From positions 186,001 through 250,000 of the forward strand of contig NZ_JAINVZ010000006.1 in the NCBI RefSeq assembly GCF_019890615.1: a stretch of 64,000 nt of DNA, given 5' to 3'. The notes beneath the pieces are model-generated. The model worked only from the letters and a program-made list of their open reading frames with translations, searched no databases and was not told the DNA's origin. Shown one piece after another: positions 8,769 through 17,248 of the stretch (position 1 is the stretch's first letter; each line of letters begins with the position of its first letter). This DNA comes from Streptantibioticus parmotrematis. GTDB lineage: Bacteria; Actinomycetota; Actinomycetes; Streptomycetales; Streptomycetaceae. Position numbers and translations under genes: made by a program.

Positions 8769-9622
8769 TGCAGCAGCAGCCTTTCGAGGAGACGGACGAT
8801 CAGGTCGGCGAGCAGGCCGAGGAAGGCGTAGACGACCAGGCAGACCACGATGACGTCGGTGCGGAAGAACTCCCGCGCCTGGTCCATCAGGAAGCCGATG
8901 CCGTTGTCGGCGTTGACGGTCTCGCCGAAGACCAGCGCCAGCCAGGCGGTGGCGAGGGCGTACCGCAGTCCGGTCATCGCGCCCGGCAGTGCCCCGGGCA
9001 GCAGGACATGGCGGATCAGGCCCCAGCGGGACAGTCCCAACGAGGTGCCCGCCTCGATCAACTGCTCGTCCACACCGCGTATCCCGGCGTAGACGTTGAG
9101 GTAGAGGTGGAAGGCGACACCGAGCGCGATCAGGGTGATCTTGGGCGTCTCGCCGATGCCCAGCCAGATGATGAACAGCGGGATCATCCCGACGAACGGC
9201 ACCGCCCGCAGCATCTGCACGGTGGCGTCGATCAGGTCCTCACCCAGCCGGGACAGCCCCGACAGCAGCCCGAGCGCGGTCCCGATCACCGTGCCGAAGA
9301 CCAGGCCGACGGCGACGCGGCGCAGCGACACCGCCATGGCGGAGGGCAGCGTGCCGTCCGAGGTCAGGTCCCAGGCGGTCCGGGCGATGGTGGCGGGCGA
9401 CGCGAGGATGTCGGACCCCAGGACGCCGGTGGCGCTGAGGACCCCCCACAGCACGAGCAGCAGCAACGGACCGGTGATGCGCCGCAGCCAGCGGGGGACG
9501 GAACGCCGCCTGGTGGCGACGGAGACCACGGGTTCCAGATCGATCGCCCCGCGGTCGGGCGATATAGGGGATATGTCGGAGGGTTCGGAGTGTGGCGTGG
9601 GCAGCGCTGTGCCGGCGCTCAT
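8741..9622 (-). CDS. ssuC: Sulfonate ABC transporter permease SsuC
   Basis: This 293-residue inner-membrane permease has about six hydrophobic segments and the binding-protein-dependent transport loop EAGTSLGLSRWGLIRHVLLP that contacts the ATPase. ATG 9622 is preferred over an upstream in-frame start at 9646 because AGGAG lies 7 nt before it. It is the first structural gene of the ssu operon, and a 27-codon leader peptide gene lies 105 bp upstream on the same strand. Confidence 0.94.
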   Translation of the reverse strand: MSAGTALPTPHSEPSDISPISPDRGAIDLEPVVSVATRRRSVPRWLRRITGPLLLLVLWGVLSATGVLGSDILASPATIARTAWDLTSDGTLPSAMAVSLRRVAVGLVFGTVIGTALGLLSGLSRLGEDLIDATVQMLRAVPFVGMIPLFIIWLGIGETPKITLIALGVAFHLYLNVYAGIRGVDEQLIEAGTSLGLSRWGLIRHVLLPGALPGAMTGLRYALATAWLALVFGETVNADNGIGFLMDQAREFFRTDVIVVCLVVYAFLGLLADLIVRLLERLLLQWRPTFTGK

Positions 9623-9727
9623 GAAGGGACTCCTGACGGAGGGCAAGGGGGTGCGCGCGCCGGCGTATACGCGGGCACGGAGCTCAGCGGCGACGGGCCG
9701 CGAGAGGGGAAAAGAGCGAAGAAGGCG

Positions 9728-9811
9728 TCAGCGGCCGCGGCGACACGCGGAGGAGGCCACCCGCAGCAGGTCGATGTGCCCGCGCGTGGTGAGAAGGGCT
9801 GAACGCGACAT
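9728..9811 (-). CDS. Putative sulfur-responsive leader peptide upstream of ssuCBAD
   Basis: A 27-codon frame starts at ATG 9811 and ends with TGA at 9728-9730. The peptide begins MSRSALLTTRGHIDLLR and ends RVASSACRRGR. The RGHxDLLRVxSxxCRR pattern is, from my knowledge of actinobacterial genomes, a recurring small leader found upstream of sulfur-assimilation and sulfonate/cysteine genes; it usually has a single cysteine followed by arginines. It precedes ssuC by 105 bp on the same strand, which fits a role in sensing cysteine or sulfur supply by ribosome behaviour. I see no clear terminator hairpin between leader and ssuC, so the mechanism is open. It is too short for ordinary gene callers. 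Confidence 0.8.
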   Translation of the reverse strand: MSRSALLTTRGHIDLLRVASSACRRGR

Positions 9812-9844
9812 GCGCCAGAACGTAGCGACGCGCGCTCACCCAGG

Positions 9845-10363
9845 TCAATGGGCGTCTCGCCAGGCGGACATCGCGTCTTGGCCCGTGGATGCCGCCGCGT
9901 TCGCCGCGACCGAGCCGACCAGCGGCAGCATCCGCGATCGCACGCGTTCGCGCAGGACGACCTCCGTGCGCGTGCGGACCACGCCCGGCATCCGGATGAT
10001 CAGCTGGATCACGTCTTCCAGATGGGTGTTGTCGCGCGCCGCGACCCGGGTCAGCAGGTCGCCGCCGCCGGTGACGGAGAACGCCTCGATGATCTCCGGC
10101 ACCGCCGCGAGCCGTTCACCGACGTCGTCCAGGTGGCCCTGGGTGACCTCGATGTGGACGAAGGCCAGCACCGGGTGGCCCAGCGCGGCGGGTGACAGCC
10201 GCGGCCCGTACCCGGTGATCACGCCGTCACGTTCCAGCCGGTCGAGCCGGGCCTGGAGGGTGCCGCGGGCCACGCCGAGGATGCGGGCGTACTCCCGCAC
10301 GCTGGTGCGCGGCTGCTCCAGCAGCAGTCGCAGGATCCTGGCGTCCAGCACGTCCACAGCCAT
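9845..10363 (-). CDS. Lrp/AsnC family transcriptional regulator
   Basis: The 172-residue protein has an N-terminal winged helix (residues about 1-55, ILRLLLEQPRTSVREYARIL) and a C-terminal RAM ligand-binding domain with SVTGGGDLLTRVAARD and IIRMPGVVRTRTEVVL. These form octameric or dimeric sensors of amino acids in the Lrp family. ATG 10363 is chosen because GAGGAGG precedes it by about 10 nt; the longer upstream frame lacks support. It is divergent from the FUSC-type membrane protein gene across 270 bp, so it may control that gene, itself, or the ssu operon downstream. Confidence 0.92.
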   Translation of the reverse strand: MAVDVLDARILRLLLEQPRTSVREYARILGVARGTLQARLDRLERDGVITGYGPRLSPAALGHPVLAFVHIEVTQGHLDDVGERLAAVPEIIEAFSVTGGGDLLTRVAARDNTHLEDVIQLIIRMPGVVRTRTEVVLRERVRSRMLPLVGSVAANAAASTGQDAMSAWRDAH

Positions 10364-10634
10364 GGGCCAGCGGCCTCCTCGCGGTCGATGGGAACCCGGT
10401 TCGACTGTACCAATGGCCCAGTGGATCGTCGGTCGCTTGAGCCGCTGACCCAGCGGATGCTTTCCTGGGGGCATCGATGGCGTTGCGCAGGGCCGACGGT
10501 CGGGACGGCGGCGGAGCCGCCCGCGCCCCGCGGCGCCCCAGGCGTACCCGCGCGACCGCCCCCCACCGGCCGCCTCCGGGACGCGCCCGTCCCACCTGTC
10601 CGCACACCGCTCGTGATCCCGGGGGAACCCACCG

Positions 10635-12140
10635 TTGAAGAGGATGTTCGTCGCGCCCGACCCGGGGCGCGCCCGGCTGCGGGCCGGACTGCGCGCCGTC
10701 GCCGGCATCGGCCTGGCCTGCGCCGCCGACCTGCTCGGCGGACTGCCGCTGACCGCCGTGGTGGCGGGCGGGCTGGCCGCGCTGCTCGCGCTCTTCACCG
10801 TCGCCGACCCGGGCGTCGGCAGGCAGGCGGTCACCACCGCGCTGCTCCCCGTCGTCGGCTACCCCGTGCTCGCGCTCGCCGCGGTCCTCGACCCGTACCC
10901 GCCCGCCCGGGACGCGGCCTTCCTGGCCGTGGTCTTCGCCGGTGTCTACGCCCGCCGGTGGGGGCCGCGCGGGCACGCGCTCGGCGTCTTCGCGTTCATG
11001 ATGTTCTTCACGGCGCAGTTCGTGAAGGCGCAGGCCGGACAGCTTCCGGAACTGTTCGCCGCGCTGAGCCTGGGGCTCGCCTGCGCCGCCGTGGTGCGCT
11101 TCGGCTTCTGGTGCTACGAGCGGAGGTCGCCGCTGTCGCCCGCCGTCGCCCACGACGAGCCCGGCGGGCTGCGCAGGCCCACCACCCGGCAGGCCTTCCA
11201 GGCCCTGGCCGCCGCCGCGTTCGCGCTGGGCGTCGGCGAACTGGTCTCCGGCGCCCGCTGGTACTGGGCGGTCGCCGCCGCCTGGTGGATCTTCGTCAAC
11301 ACCGCCTCCCGGGGCGAGACGCTGGTGCGCGGCTTCCGCCGCTTCCTCGGCACGGTGCTCGGCATGGTGGCCGGGCTCGCCGTGGCGCTGCCGGTGGGCG
11401 GCGCGCCGGTGCCGACCGTCGTGCTGCTGGCGGCTTGCGTCTTCGGCGTCTTCTACGCCGCGCCGGTCTCGTACAGCTGGATGATGTTCTGCGTGACGCT
11501 GCTGGCCGGACTGCTGTACGGGCTGATGGGGGTGCTGACCCCGGCGCTGCTGGTGCTGCGGGTCGAGGAGACGCTGACGGGGGCGCTCGGCGCGGCGCTC
11601 GCGGTGGCGCTGGTACTGCCGGTCACCACGCACGCGGCCACCGACGCCTGGATCCGCCACGCGCTGCACGCGGTGCGGGACGCCACGGCCGCGGTCGGCG
11701 CCCGCACGCCGCTGGAGCCGCACATCGCCCGGCTCGACCTGCTGCTGGGCCGGGTCCGGCTCGCGGTCGCCCCGCTGGTCCATCCGCTCAGCCCGCTGCG
11801 CGCCCGCAAGGAACGCGCGCGGCAGGTGCTGGAGCTGCTCGACGACTGCGCCGGGCAGGTACGCGGCCTCGCGGCGGTGGTCGCGGAGCACACCGGCCCG
11901 GCGCACGGCGCCCACCCGGGGCACCACGAGCGGCTGCGCGCCGCCTGCGCCCGCGTCGAGGAGGCCATCGCCCACCTCGTCACCCCGCACGCGCACGGCG
12001 AGGTCGCGCGGCACGGCGTGGACCCGGCGCACGAGCCGCTCGGCGACCCGGCGCTCGGCCACCTGCACGCCCTCGAACGCAGCCTGACCGCCCTGCACGC
12101 CCCGCTGCGCGCCGACGAACGCGCGCCTGTCGCCGCCTAG
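10635..12140 (+). CDS. FUSC family membrane protein (aromatic-acid exporter like)
   Basis: This protein of about 501 residues has two hydrophobic blocks, near residues 15-150 and 200-335, separated by a charged loop, followed by a soluble C-terminal half rich in Arg and His. That matches the FUSC/YccS-like family, some of which export aromatic acids. The predicted start is TTG 10635 with GGGGGA about 7 nt upstream; an ATG lies nine bases later at 10644. The gene is divergent from the Lrp-type regulator. I cannot name a substrate. Confidence 0.85.
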   Translation: MKRMFVAPDPGRARLRAGLRAVAGIGLACAADLLGGLPLTAVVAGGLAALLALFTVADPGVGRQAVTTALLPVVGYPVLALAAVLDPYPPARDAAFLAVVFAGVYARRWGPRGHALGVFAFMMFFTAQFVKAQAGQLPELFAALSLGLACAAVVRFGFWCYERRSPLSPAVAHDEPGGLRRPTTRQAFQALAAAAFALGVGELVSGARWYWAVAAAWWIFVNTASRGETLVRGFRRFLGTVLGMVAGLAVALPVGGAPVPTVVLLAACVFGVFYAAPVSYSWMMFCVTLLAGLLYGLMGVLTPALLVLRVEETLTGALGAALAVALVLPVTTHAATDAWIRHALHAVRDATAAVGARTPLEPHIARLDLLLGRVRLAVAPLVHPLSPLRARKERARQVLELLDDCAGQVRGLAAVVAEHTGPAHGAHPGHHERLRAACARVEEAIAHLVTPHAHGEVARHGVDPAHEPLGDPALGHLHALERSLTALHAPLRADERAPVAA

Positions 12141-12257
12141 CGGCCCGAGCGTGAGCGCACACCGGCGGCCCGCCCGCCCCGGAGCGCCCGCGCCGAGCGG
12201 CCCGTACTAGCGTCTGCCGTACGGGACCACGCGAGCGCGAAGGGGACGGGAGCCGCG

Positions 12258-13313
12258 GTGAGCGAGAGCGCGACGGGCACACTCAGGGCGTACATCGGAT
12301 CGTTCACCTCGGCGGGAGGGCGCGGAGTCGTCGCGGCCCGCGTCGATCCGGTGACCGGCGCGCTCACCGCGACGCACGCCACCGACGCCGTGCCGGACCC
12401 CTCGTACCTCACGCTGTCGCCCGACCGCGCGACGCTCTACGCGGTCAGCGAGCGCGAACCGGACGGCGCCGCCGCCGCGTTCACCCTGCGCGACCCGGAC
12501 GCGCCCGAGCCCGTCGGCACGCCGGTCCCGGTCGGCGGCGCCTCGCCGACCCACCTGTGCGTGGCCGACGGTCATCTGCTCACCGCCAACTACGGCTCCG
12601 GGAGCGTCAGCGTGCTCCCACTGCCGCAGGCCGCGCCCGGAGCGCCCCGGCACGTCCTGCGGCACGAGGGCGCGGGCCCCGACCCCGACCGCCAGGAGGG
12701 TCCGCACGCGCACGCCGTGCTGCCCGACCCGGGCGGGCGGTGGGTGCTCACCGTCGACCTGGGCACCGACGCCGTCCACGTGTACGCGCTGGACCCCGCG
12801 ACGGGACGGCTCACCGTCCACCGCACCCTGGACCTGCCGCCCGGCACCGGTCCGAGGCATCTCACCTTCCACCCGCGCGGCCACCGCGCCTACCTGGTGG
12901 GCGAGTTGGCGTCCACCGTGACGGCGCTGGCCTGGGACGCGGACACCGGGACGCTCACGATCTCGGGTGCGGCGGCCACCGTGCCCGGGAACGCCGGGGG
13001 CGAGGCCAACTATCCGTCCGAGGCCGTCGTCTCTCCCGACGGCCGTTTCCTGTGGATCGCCAACCGGGGCCACGACAGCATCGCGGTTTTCACCCTTGAC
13101 GGGGACGGCGATCAGCTGGAGTTGACGGACACGGTGTCGTGCGGTGGCCGCTGGCCGCGCGACCTGGCCCTCGGCCCGACCGGCCGCCACCTGTACGCGG
13201 CCAACGAGCGCTCCGGTGACGTCACCTGGTTCGCGATCGACGCGGCCACCGGGATCCCGCGCCGCGCGGGTTCGTTGCCCGCCCCGGCGGCCTCCTGCGT
13301 GACCTTCGCCTGA
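12258..13313 (+). CDS. Lactonase family protein (6-phosphogluconolactonase-like beta-propeller)
   Basis: The 351-residue protein has the seven-bladed propeller repeats of the PF10282 family. Repeated blocks resemble PSYLTLSPDRATLYAVSE, GPRHLTFHPRGHRAYLVGE and WPRDLALGPTGRHLYAANE. The cytosolic YbhE/Pgl type hydrolyses 6-phosphogluconolactone, but many actinobacterial members have unknown substrates. There is no signal peptide. GTG 12258 has GGGAG a few bases upstream. It is a single gene, ending at a strong hairpin shared with the convergent CbiX-like gene. Confidence 0.88.
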   Translation: MSESATGTLRAYIGSFTSAGGRGVVAARVDPVTGALTATHATDAVPDPSYLTLSPDRATLYAVSEREPDGAAAAFTLRDPDAPEPVGTPVPVGGASPTHLCVADGHLLTANYGSGSVSVLPLPQAAPGAPRHVLRHEGAGPDPDRQEGPHAHAVLPDPGGRWVLTVDLGTDAVHVYALDPATGRLTVHRTLDLPPGTGPRHLTFHPRGHRAYLVGELASTVTALAWDADTGTLTISGAAATVPGNAGGEANYPSEAVVSPDGRFLWIANRGHDSIAVFTLDGDGDQLELTDTVSCGGRWPRDLALGPTGRHLYAANERSGDVTWFAIDAATGIPRRAGSLPAPAASCVTFA

Positions 13314-13345
13314 GGGGCCGCGCGGCGTCGAAGGCGGCAGCACGC

Positions 13346-13393
13346 CGAAGGGCCGCCGCAGGCCACGATGCGGTGGCGTGCGGCGGCCCTTCG
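13346..13393. terminator. Bidirectional hairpin terminator
   Basis: A 15-bp perfect stem pairs 13346-13360 (CGAAGGGCCGCCGCA) with 13379-13393. The 18-nt loop itself contains a GCCAC/GTGGC inner stem. It lies between the convergent lactonase and CbiX-like genes and can serve both. Confidence 0.85.
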
Positions 13394-13413
13394 GACCTTC
13401 GTACCCGGGCGGG

Positions 13414-14316
13414 TCAGTGCTGCGGCGCGCCCAGCGGCTGCTGCGTCGTGATGCCCAGCAGCGCCGCGTACTTCGACAGCACCAGCTTGCCGACCGCCGG
13501 GTACGCGCCCAGCGGCTCCGCGGTGGCGACGCCCGCCTGCTCGGCGACGGCGGCGAGCAGGCCCTCGGGCAGCTCGGGACCGATGACGCACGGCGCCAGC
13601 GCCAGCCGCTGCGACCCGGCGGCGCGCAGCTGGTCGGCGGTCGCCGCCACGGCACCGTCCACGTCCAGCCCGGCCGCCAGCACCGGCACCGCGAGGCGGG
13701 CGGCGAGCAGCAGTCCCGTCACGCCCGCGGCCTGCACGGCCTCCTCGCCGCCCACGGTGGCCATGACGATGCCGTCCGCCGCCGTCGCCACGGTGAACAG
13801 CCGCGCCCGGTCGGCGCGCGCGAGCCCCACCTCGGACAGCCGCACGTGCAGCGCCTCGGCGAGCAGCGGGTGCGGGCCCAGTACGTCGGTCACCTCGGCC
13901 TTGACGCCGCTGTCCGCGATCGACTGGCCGATCCGGTCGAGCACCGCCGCCTCGGGCCCGACCAGCAGCGGCACGACGACCGCCACCGGGCCCTGCCCCT
14001 CGCGCTCCACGGTGGCCGAGGCGGCCAGCACGTCGGTGAGCGCGGGGAAGTCCCGTGCGTCCAGCCCCTCGACACCGCCGGCGGCGTCCAGGTATCCGAC
14101 CCGGGCGTCCAGACCGGACAGTTCGGACCGCGCGATGCTGATGACCTCGTCGACCAGCGAACGCGTCGCGGCCGTGGGGGTGCCGGGTATCGCCAGCACG
14201 AGCGCGGGCGCGCCCTGCGGGGCGGCCAGCGGCTCGGGACGCCGGTGCCGTCCGGGCTGTCGGGGGCGCGGCATGCGTACGGGCAGGCCAGGTGCGGGGC
14301 CAGTGGCTGAGCTCAT
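13414..14316 (-). CDS. Sirohydrochlorin chelatase-like (CbiX family) protein
   Basis: The 300-residue protein has the two-domain CbiX/SirB layout, which inserts cobalt or iron into sirohydrochlorin. The motif VLGPHPLLAEALHVRL near residue 150 carries one conserved metal histidine, and DGIVMATVGGEE begins the second half. The first-domain motif that normally contains a histidine (AHGS type) reads ALVLAIPGTPT here, so the first metal ligand appears to be missing. An N-terminal basic, proline-rich extension is present. The start is ATG 14316 with GAGG just upstream. It stands alone, away from cobalamin or sirohaem genes, so activity as a chelatase is uncertain. Confidence 0.8.
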   Translation of the reverse strand: MSSATGPAPGLPVRMPRPRQPGRHRRPEPLAAPQGAPALVLAIPGTPTAATRSLVDEVISIARSELSGLDARVGYLDAAGGVEGLDARDFPALTDVLAASATVEREGQGPVAVVVPLLVGPEAAVLDRIGQSIADSGVKAEVTDVLGPHPLLAEALHVRLSEVGLARADRARLFTVATAADGIVMATVGGEEAVQAAGVTGLLLAARLAVPVLAAGLDVDGAVAATADQLRAAGSQRLALAPCVIGPELPEGLLAAVAEQAGVATAEPLGAYPAVGKLVLSKYAALLGITTQQPLGAPQH

Positions 14317-14453
14317 GGCCTCGCATGCTAACGGTTCCCCGGGGCCGGGCGCTCCCTCGGGTGCGGCGCCCGACCGTAGCGTCCCGGTGTATCCGGTTTT
14401 ATCGACCGTAGCCTCTCATCTGCGTAAACACCCGGCGCGGGCGCGGGAGCCGG

Positions 14454-15449
14454 TCACGCCCGCGCGCGGTGCACCGTCAGCAGCGCGGGGTCTTCCGGAA
14501 GCGCCGGGCCCCCCTCGGCGAGGGTCGCGGCGATCCGCAGCGCGCCCTGGAGCGGACCGGCCCGCGCGGTCACCAGCCGCACGTCGGGCAGCAGTTGGGC
14601 GGCCAGCTCGCGGACCGGCGCTAGCAGTGGTGCGCCGATCCGGGTCAGCCCACCGGTCAGCGCCACGTCACCGTCCGCCGGGCGCACGGCGGCGGCCGCC
14701 TCCACGATGTGCCGGGCCGCCTCCCGCAGGATCCCCGTCGCGACCGGATCGCCCCGCCCCGCGCACTCGGCGACGCGGGGGGCGAAGGACGCCAGCACCG
14801 CGGGCCGGTCACTCCTCGGATACAGCTGTCCCGGCATGTGGGACGCCGGTCCGAACTCCGCTTCCAGGCACGCCAGCAGCAGTGCCGAACCGCCTGGCCT
14901 GCCGTCGTACGCGCGCAACGCCGACTCCAGCCCGGCCCGCCCGATCCACGCGCCGCCCCCGCAGTCGCCGAGCAGATGCCCCCAGCCGTCGGCGCGCCGC
15001 CAGCCGGTCCCGTCCAGCGCGGTGCCCAGCGCGATCAGGCCGGTGCCGGCCGCGACCACGGCGCCCGGGCGCATCCCGAGCGCGCCCGCGTACGCGGTCA
15101 CCGCGTCCGCCGCCAGCGCCAGTCGCCGCGTCCCGATCGCCGAACGCAACGCCTCCGGCAGCCGTTCGCGCAACTCGTCACCGAGCGACGCCATCCCCGC
15201 CGCGCCGACGCAGGCGGCGACCACCTCGCCCGCACCCGCCTCAGCCGTCAACCCGCCCACGAGAGGCAGCAGTTCGGCGAGGAACGCGGCGGCGTCGATG
15301 CCACGGGGGCCGGTGGGCACCGGACGCGCACCGGCGCGTTCGAGCACCGGGGCCGCGCCGTCCGCGCGCGCCAGCGCGCACCGCAGGCCCGAGCCACCGG
15401 AGTCGACGCCGAGGACCCAGCCGGAAGCCGGGCCCGGCCGCCCGGTCAG
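14454..15449 (-). CDS. BadF/BadG/N-acetylglucosamine-kinase-type ATPase
   Basis: This sugar-kinase-fold protein has about 331 residues. The phosphate-binding loop is VLGVDSGGSGLRCAL at the N-terminus, the second phosphate motif is VVAAGTGLIALG, and WGHLLGDCGGGAWIGR and DVALTGGLTRIG complete the ATPase core. The family phosphorylates N-acetylglucosamine or related amino sugars. No ATG or GTG fits: the open frame upstream only overlaps the LURP-type gene. CTG 15449 overlaps that gene's stop as CTGA and has AGGA 6 nt upstream, so I take CTG as the start. The two genes are then translationally coupled. Confidence 0.8.
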   Translation of the reverse strand: MTGRPGPASGWVLGVDSGGSGLRCALARADGAAPVLERAGARPVPTGPRGIDAAAFLAELLPLVGGLTAEAGAGEVVAACVGAAGMASLGDELRERLPEALRSAIGTRRLALAADAVTAYAGALGMRPGAVVAAGTGLIALGTALDGTGWRRADGWGHLLGDCGGGAWIGRAGLESALRAYDGRPGGSALLLACLEAEFGPASHMPGQLYPRSDRPAVLASFAPRVAECAGRGDPVATGILREAARHIVEAAAAVRPADGDVALTGGLTRIGAPLLAPVRELAAQLLPDVRLVTARAGPLQGALRIAATLAEGGPALPEDPALLTVHRARA

Positions 15450-16453
15450 CGGCTGTCCTGCTTGAGCGCGGTGTCCACGGTCAGCGCGGAGGCGACCACC
15501 ATGCTCAGCAGCGGGTCGGCCAACGGCCGGTGGACCTGGAGGACGTAGTTGTCGGCCGTGGTGAAGACGGCCTTGGCGAAGCCCTCCCACGTCTTGGTGA
15601 TCCGGGCGATCTCGGTGTCGGTGTGGTCGACGATCGCGAAGTTCCAGGCCCGCCAGTTCTCCGCCTTGATGGCGCCGATCTGCTGGCCGTTCACCAGGAA
15701 ACCGAAGTTGATCTTGCCGATCGCGTTCTGCTGGACGATCTCGCCGAGCTGGGTGCCGTCCGGACGCTGCACCAGCACCTTGGACTTGATGAACTTCGCC
15801 GGGCGGGTCAGCATCAGCACCGGCTGGCCGAAGGCGTCGCGCACCTCCAGCTTGTGCGTCATGAACTGGTCGTAACTGGACAGGAAACGCACGACCTTCT
15901 TGGCCGTGCTCTGGCCGACCTCGACGACCGCGCCGAGCTGACGGCCGGACTGGTCGAAGACGCTGTACTCGTTGCTCACCTCGATGAGCTTCGCCTTCTG
16001 GTTGACCACGAGGACCGGTTCGGTGAACAGCGTGCCGCCGCCGCCCTGCACCGGGCCGACGCCCGCCTGCTGCTGGACCTGACGCTGGATGCGGTTCGGG
16101 TCGTGCGCCGAGTCGACGTTCAGCTCCCAGGGGTTCTCCTTCTCCTGGGGAACGCCGCCCTGCGGCGCGTACGCCTGCTGCGGGTAACCCTGCTGAGGTG
16201 CCTGGGCCTGTTGAGGGAAAGCCTGCTGGGGGAAGGCCTGTTGCGGCTGCTGGGGCGCCGCCTGCGGGGCCTGCGGCTGCTGCGGGATCGACGGCTGCGG
16301 GGCCTGCGCCTGCGCCGTCGCCTGCCGCGCGCCGGGCTGGGTGCCCGCGTGCGTGTGGTCGGTCCACTGCGAACCGTCCCACCAGCGCAGCAGTTCGGGC
16401 GTGCCGTGCGGATCCGCGTACCAGCCGGCGGGGATATTCGAATGCGTGGTCAC
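15446..16453 (-). CDS. DUF2510 plus LURP-one/scramblase-like domain protein
   Basis: The 335-residue protein begins with a DUF2510 module (PAGWYADPHG, then LRWWDGSQWTDHT, residues about 9-35). A Gln/Pro/Ala-rich linker with repeated PQQA and FPQQ units follows (about 45-115), and then a phospholipid-scramblase/LURP-type beta-barrel domain (about 140-330). There is no signal peptide. DUF2510 is common in actinobacterial envelope-associated proteins. Function is unknown; membrane association is inferred. It is upstream of, and overlaps, the kinase gene. Confidence 0.88.
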   Translation of the reverse strand: MTTHSNIPAGWYADPHGTPELLRWWDGSQWTDHTHAGTQPGARQATAQAQAPQPSIPQQPQAPQAAPQQPQQAFPQQAFPQQAQAPQQGYPQQAYAPQGGVPQEKENPWELNVDSAHDPNRIQRQVQQQAGVGPVQGGGGTLFTEPVLVVNQKAKLIEVSNEYSVFDQSGRQLGAVVEVGQSTAKKVVRFLSSYDQFMTHKLEVRDAFGQPVLMLTRPAKFIKSKVLVQRPDGTQLGEIVQQNAIGKINFGFLVNGQQIGAIKAENWRAWNFAIVDHTDTEIARITKTWEGFAKAVFTTADNYVLQVHRPLADPLLSMVVASALTVDTALKQDSR

Positions 16454-16480
16454 GCGCGGCAGACTATCGCGCGGTCCCGG

Positions 16481-17158
16481 TCAGGGCAGTCGCCAGTCCA
16501 CCGGCGCCGCACCCTGCGCCACCAGCATCTCGTTGGCCCGGCTGAACGGACGGGAGCCGAAGAACCCCCGGTCCGCGGACATCGGCGAGGGGTGCGCCGA
16601 CTCGATCGCGGGCAACGCGCCGAGCAGCGGCCGCAGATTGCGCGCGTCACGGCCCCACAGGACCGACACCAGCGGGGTGCCCCGGGCGGCCAGCGCGCGG
16701 ATGGCCTGCTCGGTCACCTCCTCCCAGCCCTTGCCGCGGTGCGCGGCGGGCTTGCGAGGGGCGGTCGTCAGCGCCCTGTTGAGCAGCAGCACGCCGTTGC
16801 GCGTCCACGGCGTCAGATCCCCGTTGGACGGGGCCGGATGGCCGAGGTCGGTGCCGTACTCGCGGAAGATGTTGATCAGACTGCCGGGCAACGGGCGCAC
16901 CTCGGGGGCGACCGAGAAGCTGAGCCCCACCGCGTGCCCCGGCGTCGGATACGGGTCCTGTCCGACGATCAGCACCCGCACCTCGTCGAACGGCTGCTGG
17001 AACGCGCGCAGCACGTTCGCGCCGGACGGCAGATAGGTGCGTCCGGCGGCGATCTCGGTCCGCAGGAAGTCGCCCATCGCGGCGATCCGGTCGGCGACCG
17101 GTTCCAGCGCCTTCGCCCAGCCGGTCTCTACGATCTCGCTCAAAGGTCGTGCAGCCAC
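16481..17158 (-). CDS. ung: Uracil-DNA glycosylase, family 1
   Basis: The 225-residue enzyme removes uracil from DNA in base-excision repair. The catalytic water-activating motif is [17 protein letters not shown] with the catalytic Asp at residue 68. The uracil-binding segment LLLNRALTT and the DNA-intercalation loop [14 protein letters not shown] are both present. The start is GTG 17158. Length is normal. It is followed 27 bp downstream by the DUF2510 gene on the same strand. Confidence 0.97.
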   Translation of the reverse strand: MAARPLSEIVETGWAKALEPVADRIAAMGDFLRTEIAAGRTYLPSGANVLRAFQQPFDEVRVLIVGQDPYPTPGHAVGLSFSVAPEVRPLPGSLINIFREYGTDLGHPAPSNGDLTPWTRNGVLLLNRALTTAPRKPAAHRGKGWEEVTEQAIRALAARGTPLVSVLWGRDARNLRPLLGALPAIESAHPSPMSADRGFFGSRPFSRANEMLVAQGAAPVDWRLP

Positions 17159-17248
17159 GGCCGGTCACTCTACTGGCTCAGCGGTCCGTCCCGGCAATCG
17201 TCCCGCTCCTTCCGGACATCGCGCGCCCCCGGTGCGGTGCCGCCCGCC

